From positions 1 to 64,000 of the forward strand of contig NZ_JAFMZM010000005.1 in NCBI RefSeq assembly GCF_024436375.1: DNA of 64,000 nucleotides, read 5' to 3'. The position numbers and the translations under genes were made by a program. The stretch comes from Nocardioides astragali (GTDB lineage Bacteria > Actinomycetota > Actinomycetes > Propionibacteriales > Nocardioidaceae). Shown here piece after piece: positions 25,424 through 34,268 of the stretch. Below the pieces are notes generated by a model that saw nothing but the letters and a program-made list of their open reading frames with translations, searched no databases and was not told the origin of the DNA. Position 1 is the stretch's first letter. Every line of letters starts with the position of its first letter.

Positions 25424-27766
25424 ATGACCCACGTTTCCGACAGCGATGACACCGTGTCCCACAGCCGCCTCCCCGTCCTGTTCGTGTCCGACCTCGTCGT
25501 GCTTCCGGGCATGGTGGTCCCGCTCGAGCTCGACGAGTCCTCCCAGGCCGCCATCGACGCCGCGCGCGCCAGCAGCGGCGGCCGGCTCCTCGTCGCCCCG
25601 CGGCTCGATGACCGCTACGCGTCGTACGGCGTGATCGCGTCCGTCGACCGGGTCGGCCGCTTCAGCGGCGGCAGTCCCGCGGCCGTGCTCAAGGCCGAGT
25701 GGCGCGGCCGGATCGGCACCGGTGTGACCGGACCCGGTGCGGCGCTGTGGGTCGAGGTCGAGCCGGTCGACGACCACGTCACCGACCGTGCCCGCGAGCT
25801 CGCGGAGGACTACAAGAGGCTGGTCGTCGCCGTGCTCCAGCGGCGCGAGGCCTGGCAGGTCATCGACTCGGTCCACCAGATGACCGACCCCAGCGCGATC
25901 GCCGACGCGGCCGGCTATGCGCCCTACCTGTCCGTCGACCGCAAGCGGGAGCTGCTCGAGAACCCCGACGTCGAGTCGCGCCTCGAGGCCCTGATCGGCT
26001 GGACGCGCGACCACCTCGCCGAGGCGGAGCTCACCGACAAGATCGGCGAGGACGTCCGGGAGGGCATGGAGAAGAGCCAGCGGGAGTTCCTGCTGCGCCA
26101 GCAGCTCGCCGCGATCCGCAAGGAGCTCGGCGAGGGCGAGCCCGAGGGTGCCGACGACTACCGCGGCCGCGTCGAGGCCGCCGACGTCCCGGACGCGGTG
26201 CGCGAGGCTCTGCTGCGCGAGGTCGACAAGCTCGAGCGCGCCAGCGACCAGAGCCCCGAGACCGCGTGGATCCGGACGTGGCTCGACACCGTGCTCGAGC
26301 TGCCCTGGAACGTCACCACCGAGGACTCCGCCGACGTGGTCGCGGCCCGCGCCGTGCTCGACGCGGACCACCACGGCCTCGACGAGGTCAAGGAGCGGAT
26401 CGTGGAGTACCTCGCCGTCCGCAGCCGTCGTGCCGAGCGGGGGCTGCAGGTCGTCGGCGGGCGTGGCTCCGGCGCTGTGGTCCTGCTCGCCGGTCCGCCC
26501 GGAGTCGGCAAGACCTCGCTCGGTGAGTCGGTGGCGCGCACGCTCGGTCGGAAGTTCGTCCGCGTCGCCCTGGGCGGCGTACGCGACGAGGCCGAGATCC
26601 GCGGACACCGCAGGACGTACGTCGGCGCGCTCCCGGGCCGGATCGTGCGGGCGATCAAGGAGGCCGGCTCGATGAACCCGGTCGTCCTGCTCGACGAGGT
26701 CGACAAGGTCGGCGCGGACTACCGGGGCGACCCGGCCGCGGCGCTGCTCGAGGTGCTCGACCCGGCGCAGAACCACACGTTCCGCGACCACTACCTCGAG
26801 CTCGACCTGGACCTCTCCGACGTGCTCTTCATCGCCACCGCCAACGTGATCGAGCAGATCCCATCGGCGCTGCTGGACCGGATGGAGCTGGTCACCCTCG
26901 ACGGCTACACCGAGGACGACAAGGTCGCGATCGCGCGCGACTTCCTGCTGCCGCGACAGCTCGAGCGGGCCGCGCTGACCGCCGACGAGGTCACGATCTC
27001 CGACGCGGCGCTGCGCGAGATCGCGGCCAACTACACCCGCGAGGCCGGCGTACGCCAGATGGAGCGCTTCCTCGCCAAGGCGCTGCGCAAGGCGGCCACC
27101 CGATTGGCCACCGGATCCGAGCGGGTCGACATCGACCTCGCCGACCTGAAGGAGCTCGTGGGGCGGCCACGGTTCACCCCGGAGGCCCCCGAACGCACGT
27201 CGGTCCCGGGCGTCGCCACCGGGCTCGCCGTCACCGGGCTCGGCGGTGACGTGCTCTTCATCGAGGCGTCCGCGCACGAGGGTCCAGCGGGACTGACACT
27301 GACCGGTCACCTCGGCGACGTGATGAAGGAGTCGGCGCAGATCGCGCTGACCTTCGTCCGCTCGCACGCTGCAGAGCTCGGCGTCGACCCGGCGTTCTTC
27401 GACCGGGCGATCCACGTGCACGTGCCCGCCGGGGCGACGCCGAAGGACGGCCCGTCCGCCGGCATCACGATGGTGACCGCCTTGACCTCGCTCGCGGCCG
27501 GCCGGCCCGTGCGATCCGAGGTGGGCATGACCGGGGAGGTCACCCTCAATGGCCGGGTGCTCCCGATCGGCGGGCTGAAGCAGAAGCTGCTCGCCGCCCA
27601 GCGCCACGGGCTGACCGAGGTGTTCGTCCCGCTGCGCAACGAGCCGGACCTGGACGACGTCCCCGCCGACGTGCTCGAGGCGTTGACCGTGCACGTGGTG
27701 GGCGACGTGCTCGACGTGGTCCGGGGTGCCCTGTCCATCGAGACCGCGGCGACGGTGGCTGCCTGA
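25424..27766 (+). CDS. lon: ATP-dependent Lon protease
   Basis: A 780-residue LonA protease, cytoplasmic, degrading misfolded and regulatory proteins. Order of domains: N-terminal substrate domain (LPVLFVSDLVVLPGMVVPLEL), coiled helical region around EFLLRQQLAAIRKELGEGE, AAA+ module with Walker A AGPPGVGKTSLG, Walker B VVLLDEVDKVG and FRDHYLELDLDLSDVLFIATAN, then the protease domain with the catalytic Ser in PKDGPSAGITM and Lys in IGGLKQKLLAA. All catalytic residues are present. It is monocistronic, and a long antisense ORF across it is only a shadow. Confidence 0.97.
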   Translation: MTHVSDSDDTVSHSRLPVLFVSDLVVLPGMVVPLELDESSQAAIDAARASSGGRLLVAPRLDDRYASYGVIASVDRVGRFSGGSPAAVLKAEWRGRIGTGVTGPGAALWVEVEPVDDHVTDRARELAEDYKRLVVAVLQRREAWQVIDSVHQMTDPSAIADAAGYAPYLSVDRKRELLENPDVESRLEALIGWTRDHLAEAELTDKIGEDVREGMEKSQREFLLRQQLAAIRKELGEGEPEGADDYRGRVEAADVPDAVREALLREVDKLERASDQSPETAWIRTWLDTVLELPWNVTTEDSADVVAARAVLDADHHGLDEVKERIVEYLAVRSRRAERGLQVVGGRGSGAVVLLAGPPGVGKTSLGESVARTLGRKFVRVALGGVRDEAEIRGHRRTYVGALPGRIVRAIKEAGSMNPVVLLDEVDKVGADYRGDPAAALLEVLDPAQNHTFRDHYLELDLDLSDVLFIATANVIEQIPSALLDRMELVTLDGYTEDDKVAIARDFLLPRQLERAALTADEVTISDAALREIAANYTREAGVRQMERFLAKALRKAATRLATGSERVDIDLADLKELVGRPRFTPEAPERTSVPGVATGLAVTGLGGDVLFIEASAHEGPAGLTLTGHLGDVMKESAQIALTFVRSHAAELGVDPAFFDRAIHVHVPAGATPKDGPSAGITMVTALTSLAAGRPVRSEVGMTGEVTLNGRVLPIGGLKQKLLAAQRHGLTEVFVPLRNEPDLDDVPADVLEALTVHVVGDVLDVVRGALSIETAATVAA

Positions 27767-27782
27767 CTTCTGTGCTGCCGCG

Positions 27783-28187
27783 CTATCCGTGAGCGAGGCT
27801 CGGGGCGGGCGCCTGGACGGCCTCCGCAGCGTCGATCAGCTCCGCGACCCGGCCGACCAGCTCGGACAGCGCAAATGGCTTGCTGAGGACGCCATCGGCA
27901 CCAGCGGAGCGACAAGCGTCTACGTGCTCCCGTCCCGAGTACCCGCTGGTCACCAGGATGCCGCCGTGAAATCCGCCAGCTCGCATCTGCGCGGTGACGA
28001 CCGTGCCATCCATGTCGGGCAAGCCTCGGTCCACCGTCACCACGTCGATGTGTCGTGACCGCGTGATCTGGACTGCCTGTGCGCCTGACCTGACGACGAC
28101 GACGTCGAGCCCGACGCGGCGCAAGGCAAGCTCCATGACCTGGATCAGGTCAGGCTCGTCTTCGACGAGCAGCACGGTTCGAGGCAC
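27783..28187 (-). CDS. stand-alone response-regulator receiver protein
   Basis: A 134-residue protein consisting only of a receiver domain. The acidic pocket is in LLVEDEPDL, the phosphoacceptor Asp in VVTVDRGLPDMDG, the switch Ser/Thr in ILVTSGYSG and the conserved Lys in VLSKPFALSEL. There is no output domain, so it would act by protein contact, like CheY or SpoIIE-type partners. No histidine kinase lies beside it. Convergent with lon. Confidence 0.88.
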   Translation of the reverse strand: MPRTVLLVEDEPDLIQVMELALRRVGLDVVVVRSGAQAVQITRSRHIDVVTVDRGLPDMDGTVVTAQMRAGGFHGGILVTSGYSGREHVDACRSAGADGVLSKPFALSELVGRVAELIDAAEAVQAPAPSLAHG

Positions 28188-28289
28188 TCCCCGACGTTAC
28201 AATCCCGATCCACAATACGTACACAAAACGGTAAAGCCGACTCCGCTGTGACGAGAACCGTGAGCAAGTCCGCGCGACGGTACGGCAAC

Positions 28290-28295
28290 TAGGAT
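28290..28295 (+). promoter_or_regulatory. -10 element for a leaderless transcript
   Basis: TAGGAT ends 7 nt before the GTG at 28303, so transcription should start at the start codon. No ribosome site and no clear -35 box were seen. Confidence 0.4.
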
Positions 28296-28302
28296 CGCGC
28301 CT

Positions 28303-29805
28303 GTGCGCCTGATGTCGTTGGTACTCGGCTACCTGCTGAAGAAGGCGGGACTCTTCGGGGCGCTCGTGTTGTCCTTGTTCCTCGCCTATCTGCTCATCCA
28401 GGCCTTGGTCCCAGCTCTCCGGGAAGCCGTGGCAGACCGGGATCGACTGCAACGGGTGGCTGACGAGCGAGCAGCTCTCGAGGAGGATCTCGAGGAGCTG
28501 AGAAGCGCCGCCGCGGAAGAGCAGAGCAGAGCGGTCGCGTTGCTGCAGGGCAAGATCGACGACGAGATCCAGGACGGGCGCCGCAACGTCGCTGAGAAGA
28601 AGGCGGAGGTCGAGCGGCTGCGTGACGACCAGGAGGAGGTCTGCGGCTTCGTCCAGGATCTGATCGATCTGGTGACACCCGGCAGCGCGTGCAAGACCGC
28701 TGAGCTGGCGGTCGAGAAGGCGGACGAAGCGCTGGACACTTTCGAACGAACCCTCGGCCAGGCTGAGGAGGACGCCGCTGTCCTTCGCGACCCCGCCCTG
28801 ACCCCTCAACAGAAGCTCGATCGCCTTGGCGAAGGCGGCGACCAGTCCATCGTCGAGAGGGAGATCGACAACAAGGAGTCGGAGCTGGGCCAGAAGAAGG
28901 CCGAAGAGCAGAGCTTGGAGGAAGCCCAGGCCTCCGGGGTGGGATGGGTGGTCAACCAGTGGGCCCGGTCGTGGAAGTGGTTGGCTGCCATCGCTCTGCT
29001 CGTGCTGGTCCTGCCGGGGGCACTGCGCACCGTCAGCTACTTCCTGCTGATGCCGGTGGTGAGTCGGGTGCACAGGCCGATCCACCTGGCGGCTGGGTCT
29101 GAGAACGCTGGTGCCGACCTTCGCACCAGCCCTGCCCAGCGGACTCTCACGGTCGAGCTCGCCGCCGGTCAGGTGCTGTTCGCGCGATCGGAACATGTTC
29201 GTCCGGTCCAGGGGAAGGTCCGCAGCCAAGTTCTCTACGACTGGAGGTCGCCGTTCATCAGCTATGCAGCCGGGCTCTACGGACTGAGTCGCATCACCGG
29301 CGACGAGGGTGTCACCTCGGCGACGCTGGCAACGCCCAATGACCCGAACTCGTACCTGATGCGCATCGACTTCACAGACCACCCGGGCCTGGTGATGCAT
29401 CCCAAGCACGTCGTCGGCGTCATCGGCACGCCGGAGCTGGAGACGCGTTGGCGGTGGGGCATCCAGTCCTTTGCGACATGGCAGCTGCGCTACATCATGT
29501 TCGCCGGCAGCGGCAGCCTGATCGTCCAAGGGAGCGGCGATGTCAAGAGGGAGGACCCGGGGGGCAGGTCCATGAGGATCGAACAGAACCTGGTGATGGG
29601 CTTCGACTCTCGCCTGACCGTGGGTGTCAATCGGACCGAGGTGTTCTTGCCGTACCTGTGGGGCAGGACACCACTGGTGGACGACGAGTTCACCGGTCTC
29701 CATCCGCTCTTCTGGCAGAAGTCCAGCGCCGACGGGCCCAGCAACCCGATCGCAAAGACGTTCGGCGCCGTGTTCTCAGCGGTCGGCAAGCTGTTGGGCT
29801 TCTAG
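28303..29805 (+). CDS. membrane protein with coiled coil and AIM24-like C-terminus
   Basis: A 500-residue protein of unknown function. A transmembrane helix lies near the N-terminus (LFGALVLSLFLAYLLIQALV), followed by a charged coiled coil of about 180 residues (EERAALEEDLEELRSAAAEE-type repeats) with two Cys. A second transmembrane segment (WLAAIALLVLVLPGALRTVSY) comes around residue 230. The C-terminal half is strand-rich and ends with repeated Gly-aromatic strands (FAGSGSLIVQGSGDV, NLVMGFDSRLTVGVN) reminiscent of AIM24/DUF124 proteins. Topology suggests an extracytoplasmic or cytoplasmic coiled coil held between two membrane passes. Divergent from the receiver gene. Confidence 0.75.
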   Translation: MRLMSLVLGYLLKKAGLFGALVLSLFLAYLLIQALVPALREAVADRDRLQRVADERAALEEDLEELRSAAAEEQSRAVALLQGKIDDEIQDGRRNVAEKKAEVERLRDDQEEVCGFVQDLIDLVTPGSACKTAELAVEKADEALDTFERTLGQAEEDAAVLRDPALTPQQKLDRLGEGGDQSIVEREIDNKESELGQKKAEEQSLEEAQASGVGWVVNQWARSWKWLAAIALLVLVLPGALRTVSYFLLMPVVSRVHRPIHLAAGSENAGADLRTSPAQRTLTVELAAGQVLFARSEHVRPVQGKVRSQVLYDWRSPFISYAAGLYGLSRITGDEGVTSATLATPNDPNSYLMRIDFTDHPGLVMHPKHVVGVIGTPELETRWRWGIQSFATWQLRYIMFAGSGSLIVQGSGDVKREDPGGRSMRIEQNLVMGFDSRLTVGVNRTEVFLPYLWGRTPLVDDEFTGLHPLFWQKSSADGPSNPIAKTFGAVFSAVGKLLGF

Positions 29806-29812
29806 AGCACGG

Positions 29813-30937
29813 TCAGTCCAACAGCTGCGGCGCGACGGCGATCGAGCGCAGCCGTCCGGTCGAGATGCGCTGGAGCTCGCCCGTCCGGAACTGCCAAGAC
29901 ACCAGGGACCTCTCCTCACCAATGCCGTTGCGATGGAAAGCCAGCGGACCGACCACCATCAGCACCGTGTCCTCGTCGAGGAACCCCAGCACGGTCAGGC
30001 CCCCGTTGTCGCTGTAGAGGGAGTTTCGGTCCTTGATGGGGGCGTAGGCGATGATCTTCCCGGTCCGCGGGTCCACGACGACCGGGCCGCTGCGGAAGGA
30101 CTGCAGACTCCCCGCCGTGCAGGCGACCATGCCATGGGCCGCCACCATCCGTTCGCACTGGACGAAGGGGGATCGGTCGATGACGCGATCGCCGGCCCAC
30201 GTCACCAGCCGGGTCATGCGAAACGCGTTCTCGTAGACCGGCCCGTCCGGGTCGATGCCGAACGCATAGCTGCGGAAGGGCGCTTCGCGATGGGATCCGT
30301 CGAGTGCGACCAGCCACGTCCAGACGGTGTCGAAGACGAAGAAGCCGTCATCTCTCGGCTGCCACACCACGCTGGGCGGGGCGTCCCGGCGTCCGCTGAA
30401 CCGCGGCGGCCACGGGATCGTGGACTCGTCACCCGTCGTCGCGTCGATGACCCGGATCCCCGCCTCGAGGGCCACGGCGACGCGAGTGCCGTCCGACGAG
30501 ATGGCGGGCCGGGCGAAGTCGGTGACGCCGAACACGGTGTGCTGGGCCGGCGGCACCGGCGCGAGGCGCCACGTGCCGTCGGTGTCCAGCAGGCGAAGAC
30601 CCGCCGCGTCGCGCATGGCAGCGACGATCCCCGACATCGGCTGCGCCAGCAGGGTGGGTCCGTGCGCTGACCTCAGGTCGATCTGCTCGGGCAGCCTCGT
30701 CCGCCGCAACGGGAGGGTCTCGATGCTGGCCGGATCCCAGACGGGCTGCGTCGCCGGGTCCCAGCGGGTGGGACCGGGTGCGCTGGGGCTGGGCGAGTCG
30801 GACGTGACCTGCGCCGCTCGGGGTACGTCACTCTCGGTGGGCAGAGCCTCGCCGGAGCAGCCCACGAGGAGTGCGACCACCACGAGCAGGGTCGCGACGT
30901 GGCGTCCGGCGGTCAGGCGGCGGGTCGTCTCACTCAC
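29813..30937 (-). CDS. beta-propeller-like lipoprotein, sigma-factor operon gene 4
   Basis: A 374-residue predicted lipoprotein: hydrophobic segment then lipobox LLVGC. The exposed part has repeated strand units such as FARPAISSDGTRVAVAL, PPSVVWQPRDDGFFVFD and LGFLDEDTVLMVV, consistent with a WD40/TolB-like propeller. No catalytic motif. It overlaps the upstream lipoprotein by 8 nt and has a similar layout, so the two are paralogues. It may sense or bind an external ligand for the ECF system. Convergent with the coiled-coil membrane protein gene. Confidence 0.75.
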   Translation of the reverse strand: MSETTRRLTAGRHVATLLVVVALLVGCSGEALPTESDVPRAAQVTSDSPSPSAPGPTRWDPATQPVWDPASIETLPLRRTRLPEQIDLRSAHGPTLLAQPMSGIVAAMRDAAGLRLLDTDGTWRLAPVPPAQHTVFGVTDFARPAISSDGTRVAVALEAGIRVIDATTGDESTIPWPPRFSGRRDAPPSVVWQPRDDGFFVFDTVWTWLVALDGSHREAPFRSYAFGIDPDGPVYENAFRMTRLVTWAGDRVIDRSPFVQCERMVAAHGMVACTAGSLQSFRSGPVVVDPRTGKIIAYAPIKDRNSLYSDNGGLTVLGFLDEDTVLMVVGPLAFHRNGIGEERSLVSWQFRTGELQRISTGRLRSIAVAPQLLD

Positions 30938-32096
30938 TGGTGGTCAGCACCCCCGCGCCGACCGGTCCCGCCAGCTCGACGCTCCAGTACTGGTACTTCG
31001 CCGCTGCAGGAATGTCGAGGACGCGAAGCAACCGCGCGCTGTCGGGACGCCAGGCCACGATGCCGTCAGGTGTCTCGATCAGCATCGTCTCGGGATCGAA
31101 CCAGTTGTAGAACTTCACGATTCCGGCGCGGTTGTCGAATGCCAACCGCGCCTCCACCTCGAGGCTGGTGGCGTCGACCACGACGACCTCGACTCGACGG
31201 AAGTCACGCGGGCGTGGTTGGTGATGGACCGCGAACCGGCCGTCGATGGGGGCCACGCCCCACAGGCGCTGGAGATCCCTGCCGAGCCCGGGCAGCTCCA
31301 GCCGGCCGCGAGGGACCAGCGCGCCTCCTCGATGCTCCACGAGCTCGGCCTCACCGATGCGAGTGCGGCGCAGCGAATAGGCCCTGTCGTCCGGTGCGAT
31401 GCCGACCTGCCACAAGCGGTACGGCAGCTCGGAGATCTCCAGGTCGGGCACACTCACGCGCTGGGTGCGCCCACGGCTCCCGACGTAGCCGTTGGACACG
31501 ACGAAGGCCCGGCTGTCGGACAACCAGCGGATCTCCGCGACCCAGTCGGTGCCGGTGTCGACCAGACGGTGGTTTCCCCTCGAGAGATCGAGCAGGACCA
31601 CGCCTGCGCGTGACCCGCTGGCCCACCAACGGCCGTCCGGGGACAGCTCCCCGGCGCCATAGGTGTCACTGCCGGGCCGCGCCTCGGGGGGCAGGTCGAG
31701 CTCGTCCATCCGGAGGCTTCGCCAGCGTCCGTCGGAGCCGAAGAAGAGGAGAGTCTCGCTGGCCCAGCCCTGCGCCGTGAAGGACCCGATCACCTCCGGT
31801 GGGTGGTAGACCACGAGCGCGCGTCCCGGCGGGTCCGTCAACAGCGAGGGGAAGTCAGCACGTTCGGGCACGGAGCGCGGGAGACGGGTACGAAGACGGG
31901 GCAGTTCGCCGAGGCCCGAGTCCAGGAGCCGCTGGGGCTTCGGGAGGGCTGGGTCCGCCGCTCGGTCGGAGCGGACCGGTGGGGGATCCACCCGCGGCTC
32001 GTTGCTGAGGTTGCAGCCGGAAACAAGGGCGAGCACTGAGCACGTCAGCACGCCCAAGCACGTACGACGCCTCTGGCTGCTCCTGCGAACCGTCAC
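30930..32096 (-). CDS. beta-propeller-like lipoprotein, sigma-factor operon gene 3
   Basis: A 388-residue lipoprotein with basic N-terminus MTVRRSSQRRRTCLG and lipobox LVSGC. The body has propeller-like units, for example GELSPDGRWWASGSRAGVVLLDL, EIRWLSDSRAFVV and DGIVAWRPDSARLLRVL. It overlaps the anti-sigma-like gene by 4 nt. Same architecture as the next gene downstream. No enzymatic motif; a sensory or scaffold role is inferred from the operon. Confidence 0.75.
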   Translation of the reverse strand: MTVRRSSQRRRTCLGVLTCSVLALVSGCNLSNEPRVDPPPVRSDRAADPALPKPQRLLDSGLGELPRLRTRLPRSVPERADFPSLLTDPPGRALVVYHPPEVIGSFTAQGWASETLLFFGSDGRWRSLRMDELDLPPEARPGSDTYGAGELSPDGRWWASGSRAGVVLLDLSRGNHRLVDTGTDWVAEIRWLSDSRAFVVSNGYVGSRGRTQRVSVPDLEISELPYRLWQVGIAPDDRAYSLRRTRIGEAELVEHRGGALVPRGRLELPGLGRDLQRLWGVAPIDGRFAVHHQPRPRDFRRVEVVVVDATSLEVEARLAFDNRAGIVKFYNWFDPETMLIETPDGIVAWRPDSARLLRVLDIPAAAKYQYWSVELAGPVGAGVLTTSE

Positions 32097-33250
32097 GGCA
32101 ACCGCACCGACTCGTTGACGCCCACCTGGAGCGAGTCGGTGGCCGACTCGCAGCGGAGAGCGGCGGTGAGGCAGCGCACGAGTCGCGAGGATCCGTCTCC
32201 GGCAGGCACGGAGAGGAGGAAGTCGTCGTCGTCGAGCCAGTGCACCTCCGTGAATCGAGGGACGCTATCCAGCGGGGTGTCGGACAACGGTGCGGCCTCT
32301 GTGGTCGCGAGGTCGACCACGCGGAGGTCGGTGGTGATCCCGGTGGTGCCGTCGGGGGAGACGCTGAACAGGTCCGGCACGCAATCGGCTCCGACGGGAG
32401 TGATCTCGCCGGTGCTGGCGATGCGTACGGCCTCCGCGCAGCTCCCGCTACGACGAACCCCGATGTCGGTGCCCGCGTCGAAGACGCCGGGTAACCCGTG
32501 CAGGGCGATGGGCTGCTCGCCGACTCGCCAGAGGTAGTAGTCCTGCTGGCCACGGGCCGAGTAGATGATGCCCTGCGACGTCCAGGAGAGCAGGACCTCC
32601 GCCGCCTCCGGCATCTCGCCGACCGGGGCGCCGGTGGACTTGTCGATCACCTGGTCGCCGTTGGTGAAGTAGCGACCATCAGGAGAGACCACGGCCTCAT
32701 GTGCCGCGCCCTCGACCGCGGTGCTGGTCTGCATGTCGGTGGTGGCGCCGTCGTCCTCGACCAGCACGAAGCGGGTGCTGGCCAGGACCCCTTGCGCGTT
32801 GTTCTCCTCCACGAAGACGATCAGGCCTGCCACGGTCTGGCCGATGATCGCGGCGTCTGCGACGTCCAGCTCGGTCACCGCTCCGCCGGGGAGGTGGATG
32901 GTGGTTCCCGCCAGGTAGGCGACTTCGGGAGCGGCGCCGCGAGGGAGGGCGGCTGCCCATTCCGCCAGTGCCTGCTTGTCTGCCGTACGTGCAGGTCCGC
33001 TCGTCGCGGGGACGCCCGGCTCGTTGCCAGTGGTCGGGCCCGGGGACCTCAGCCCGGTCGCGGTGACGCCGGCGACGAGCACGGCGGCACCGACACCGGC
33101 CGAGACGGCGTACCGGGTCCGGCGCCTCCTGCTCTCCCGCCGCCCTTCGGCCACGACGCGATGGCTCAGGCCGGCAGCTGGGGCTACCCGTGGTTCCTGG
33201 ATGCGGAACTGCTGCCTGAGAACCTTTTCGAAGTCTTCATCGACGCTCAA
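32093..33250 (-). CDS. membrane-anchored anti-sigma-like protein with propeller domain
   Basis: A 385-residue protein. The N-terminal 50 residues are cytoplasmic and polar (DEDFEKVLRQQFRIQEP, RRESRRRRTRY), one transmembrane helix follows (YAVSAGVGAAVLVAGVTATGL), and about 310 extracytoplasmic residues have propeller-like repeats (HEAVVSPDGRYFTNGD, FTEVHWLDDDDFLLSV). Placed directly after an ECF sigma factor and overlapping it by 14 nt, it is probably its regulator. No zinc-binding HxxxCxxC motif is present, so it is not a ZAS-type anti-sigma factor. Confidence 0.72.
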   Translation of the reverse strand: MSVDEDFEKVLRQQFRIQEPRVAPAAGLSHRVVAEGRRESRRRRTRYAVSAGVGAAVLVAGVTATGLRSPGPTTGNEPGVPATSGPARTADKQALAEWAAALPRGAAPEVAYLAGTTIHLPGGAVTELDVADAAIIGQTVAGLIVFVEENNAQGVLASTRFVLVEDDGATTDMQTSTAVEGAAHEAVVSPDGRYFTNGDQVIDKSTGAPVGEMPEAAEVLLSWTSQGIIYSARGQQDYYLWRVGEQPIALHGLPGVFDAGTDIGVRRSGSCAEAVRIASTGEITPVGADCVPDLFSVSPDGTTGITTDLRVVDLATTEAAPLSDTPLDSVPRFTEVHWLDDDDFLLSVPAGDGSSRLVRCLTAALRCESATDSLQVGVNESVRLP

Positions 33251-33758
33251 CGTCGGCTCCTTCGGCGGGTGCTCGGTAGGTGTCGTGGAGGCGTGCTCGC
33301 AACGTGGCGAGCCCGCGCGATGCGTGTCGCTTCACCGATCCCGCCGAGCATCCGAGGGCATCGGCGATCTGTTGTTCGCTGAGGTCCTCGTAGTAGCGAA
33401 GGACGACGACGGCGCGTTGCTGTCGGGGAAGCGCGGCGAGCTGGGGGAAGAGGGACAGGTGGTCGTCGTGGTCACGGACGGGCGCGGCGTGGTCACGGAT
33501 CTCCGCGACGTGCGCGACGTCCTTGGCGCGTGCCGGCCCGCGGCGGTACGACTCCCGCACCAGGATGCGGCGGACGTACGCGTCGCGCTTGTGCTCGTCG
33601 CGCAGCCGGGACCAATGGACGTACGCCTTGACCAACGTCGCTTGGACGAGGTCCTCGGCTGCCGCGGAGTCGCCGGAACACAGGAAGACCGCAGTGCGCA
33701 GCAGCGCGGCGCTCCGCGTCTCCATGTATCGCGTGAACTCCTCGTCCCGAGCCGTCAC
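33237..33758 (-). CDS. SigE-family ECF RNA polymerase sigma factor
   Basis: A 173-residue ECF sigma factor. Region 2 reads FTRYMETRSAALLRTAVFLCSGDSAAAEDLVQATLVKAYVHW; region 4 reads LPRQQRAVVVLRYYEDLSEQQIADALGCSAGSVKRHASRGL. These are typical of the actinobacterial SigE/SigM-type family. GTG start. It heads a four-gene operon with the membrane protein and two lipoproteins, so it probably responds to an envelope or extracellular signal. Confidence 0.9.
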   Translation of the reverse strand: MTARDEEFTRYMETRSAALLRTAVFLCSGDSAAAEDLVQATLVKAYVHWSRLRDEHKRDAYVRRILVRESYRRGPARAKDVAHVAEIRDHAAPVRDHDDHLSLFPQLAALPRQQRAVVVLRYYEDLSEQQIADALGCSAGSVKRHASRGLATLRARLHDTYRAPAEGADVERR

Positions 33759-34268
33759 CCAGCAGTCCTCCCGTCAACGATCGGATCCTCACCACTCAGA
33801 GCCGTAGGATCCTCGTTCGGTTGACCGTGGTCGCAATAATCTTTCGCGGTCAAGACCACCGATGACCAGCCCGTGGCGGCACGATGCGGGTCAGGGCTCG
33901 AGCGGGCCGGACGGAACCGGAGCAATGGCGCCACCGTCCCACGCGACGAGGCGCCGATCCAGGACCTCGAGGCGAAGGGAGCGAGAGTCGTGGTGAGCAC
34001 TCGACGTCTGTGGTCTGCACGACTGGAGTCCCGGCCTGAGGTCGAGTACGCCGTGCCCAACGAGCTCGTGGACGCCTCGTGAGGCCGCGGATGGGCTTCA
34101 GCGGAAGTCGATGAGCAGCATGTCGGTGCCCGTGCTTACGGCGGGCAGCGGCACTGCTCGAGTCGTTCCGGGTTGCACCTGTCGCACGGCGATAGATCTG
34201 GGCCTTGTGGACCGTTCGGCCTCGCTGACGAGGCCTGCTGGCTCCTTGCGCACAGCTGTGATCCGCCG
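33759..34268. other. 510-nt intergenic region
   Basis: Between the sigma factor start and the TetM-like stop. It includes the sigma operon promoter region (AT-rich GCAATAATCTTTCGC around 33833) and a short ORF discussed separately. A 147-residue minus-strand ORF across it is Arg-rich with no family features. No RNA gene or hairpin was seen. Confidence 0.5.
33873..34082 (+). pseudogene. possible remnant of a subtilase prodomain
   Basis: A 69-residue ORF whose second half, DLEAKGARVVVSTRRLWSAR and then SRPEVEYAVPNELVD, resembles the end of an inhibitor-I9 propeptide in S8 proteases. No protease domain follows. It could be a gene fragment or chance. Confidence 0.2.

Noticed and set aside
25268..27694. 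808-residue minus-strand ORF across lon
   Set aside because: Opposite-strand shadow of an intact Lon protease; no domain motifs and low-complexity Asp/Val/Gly/Arg content.
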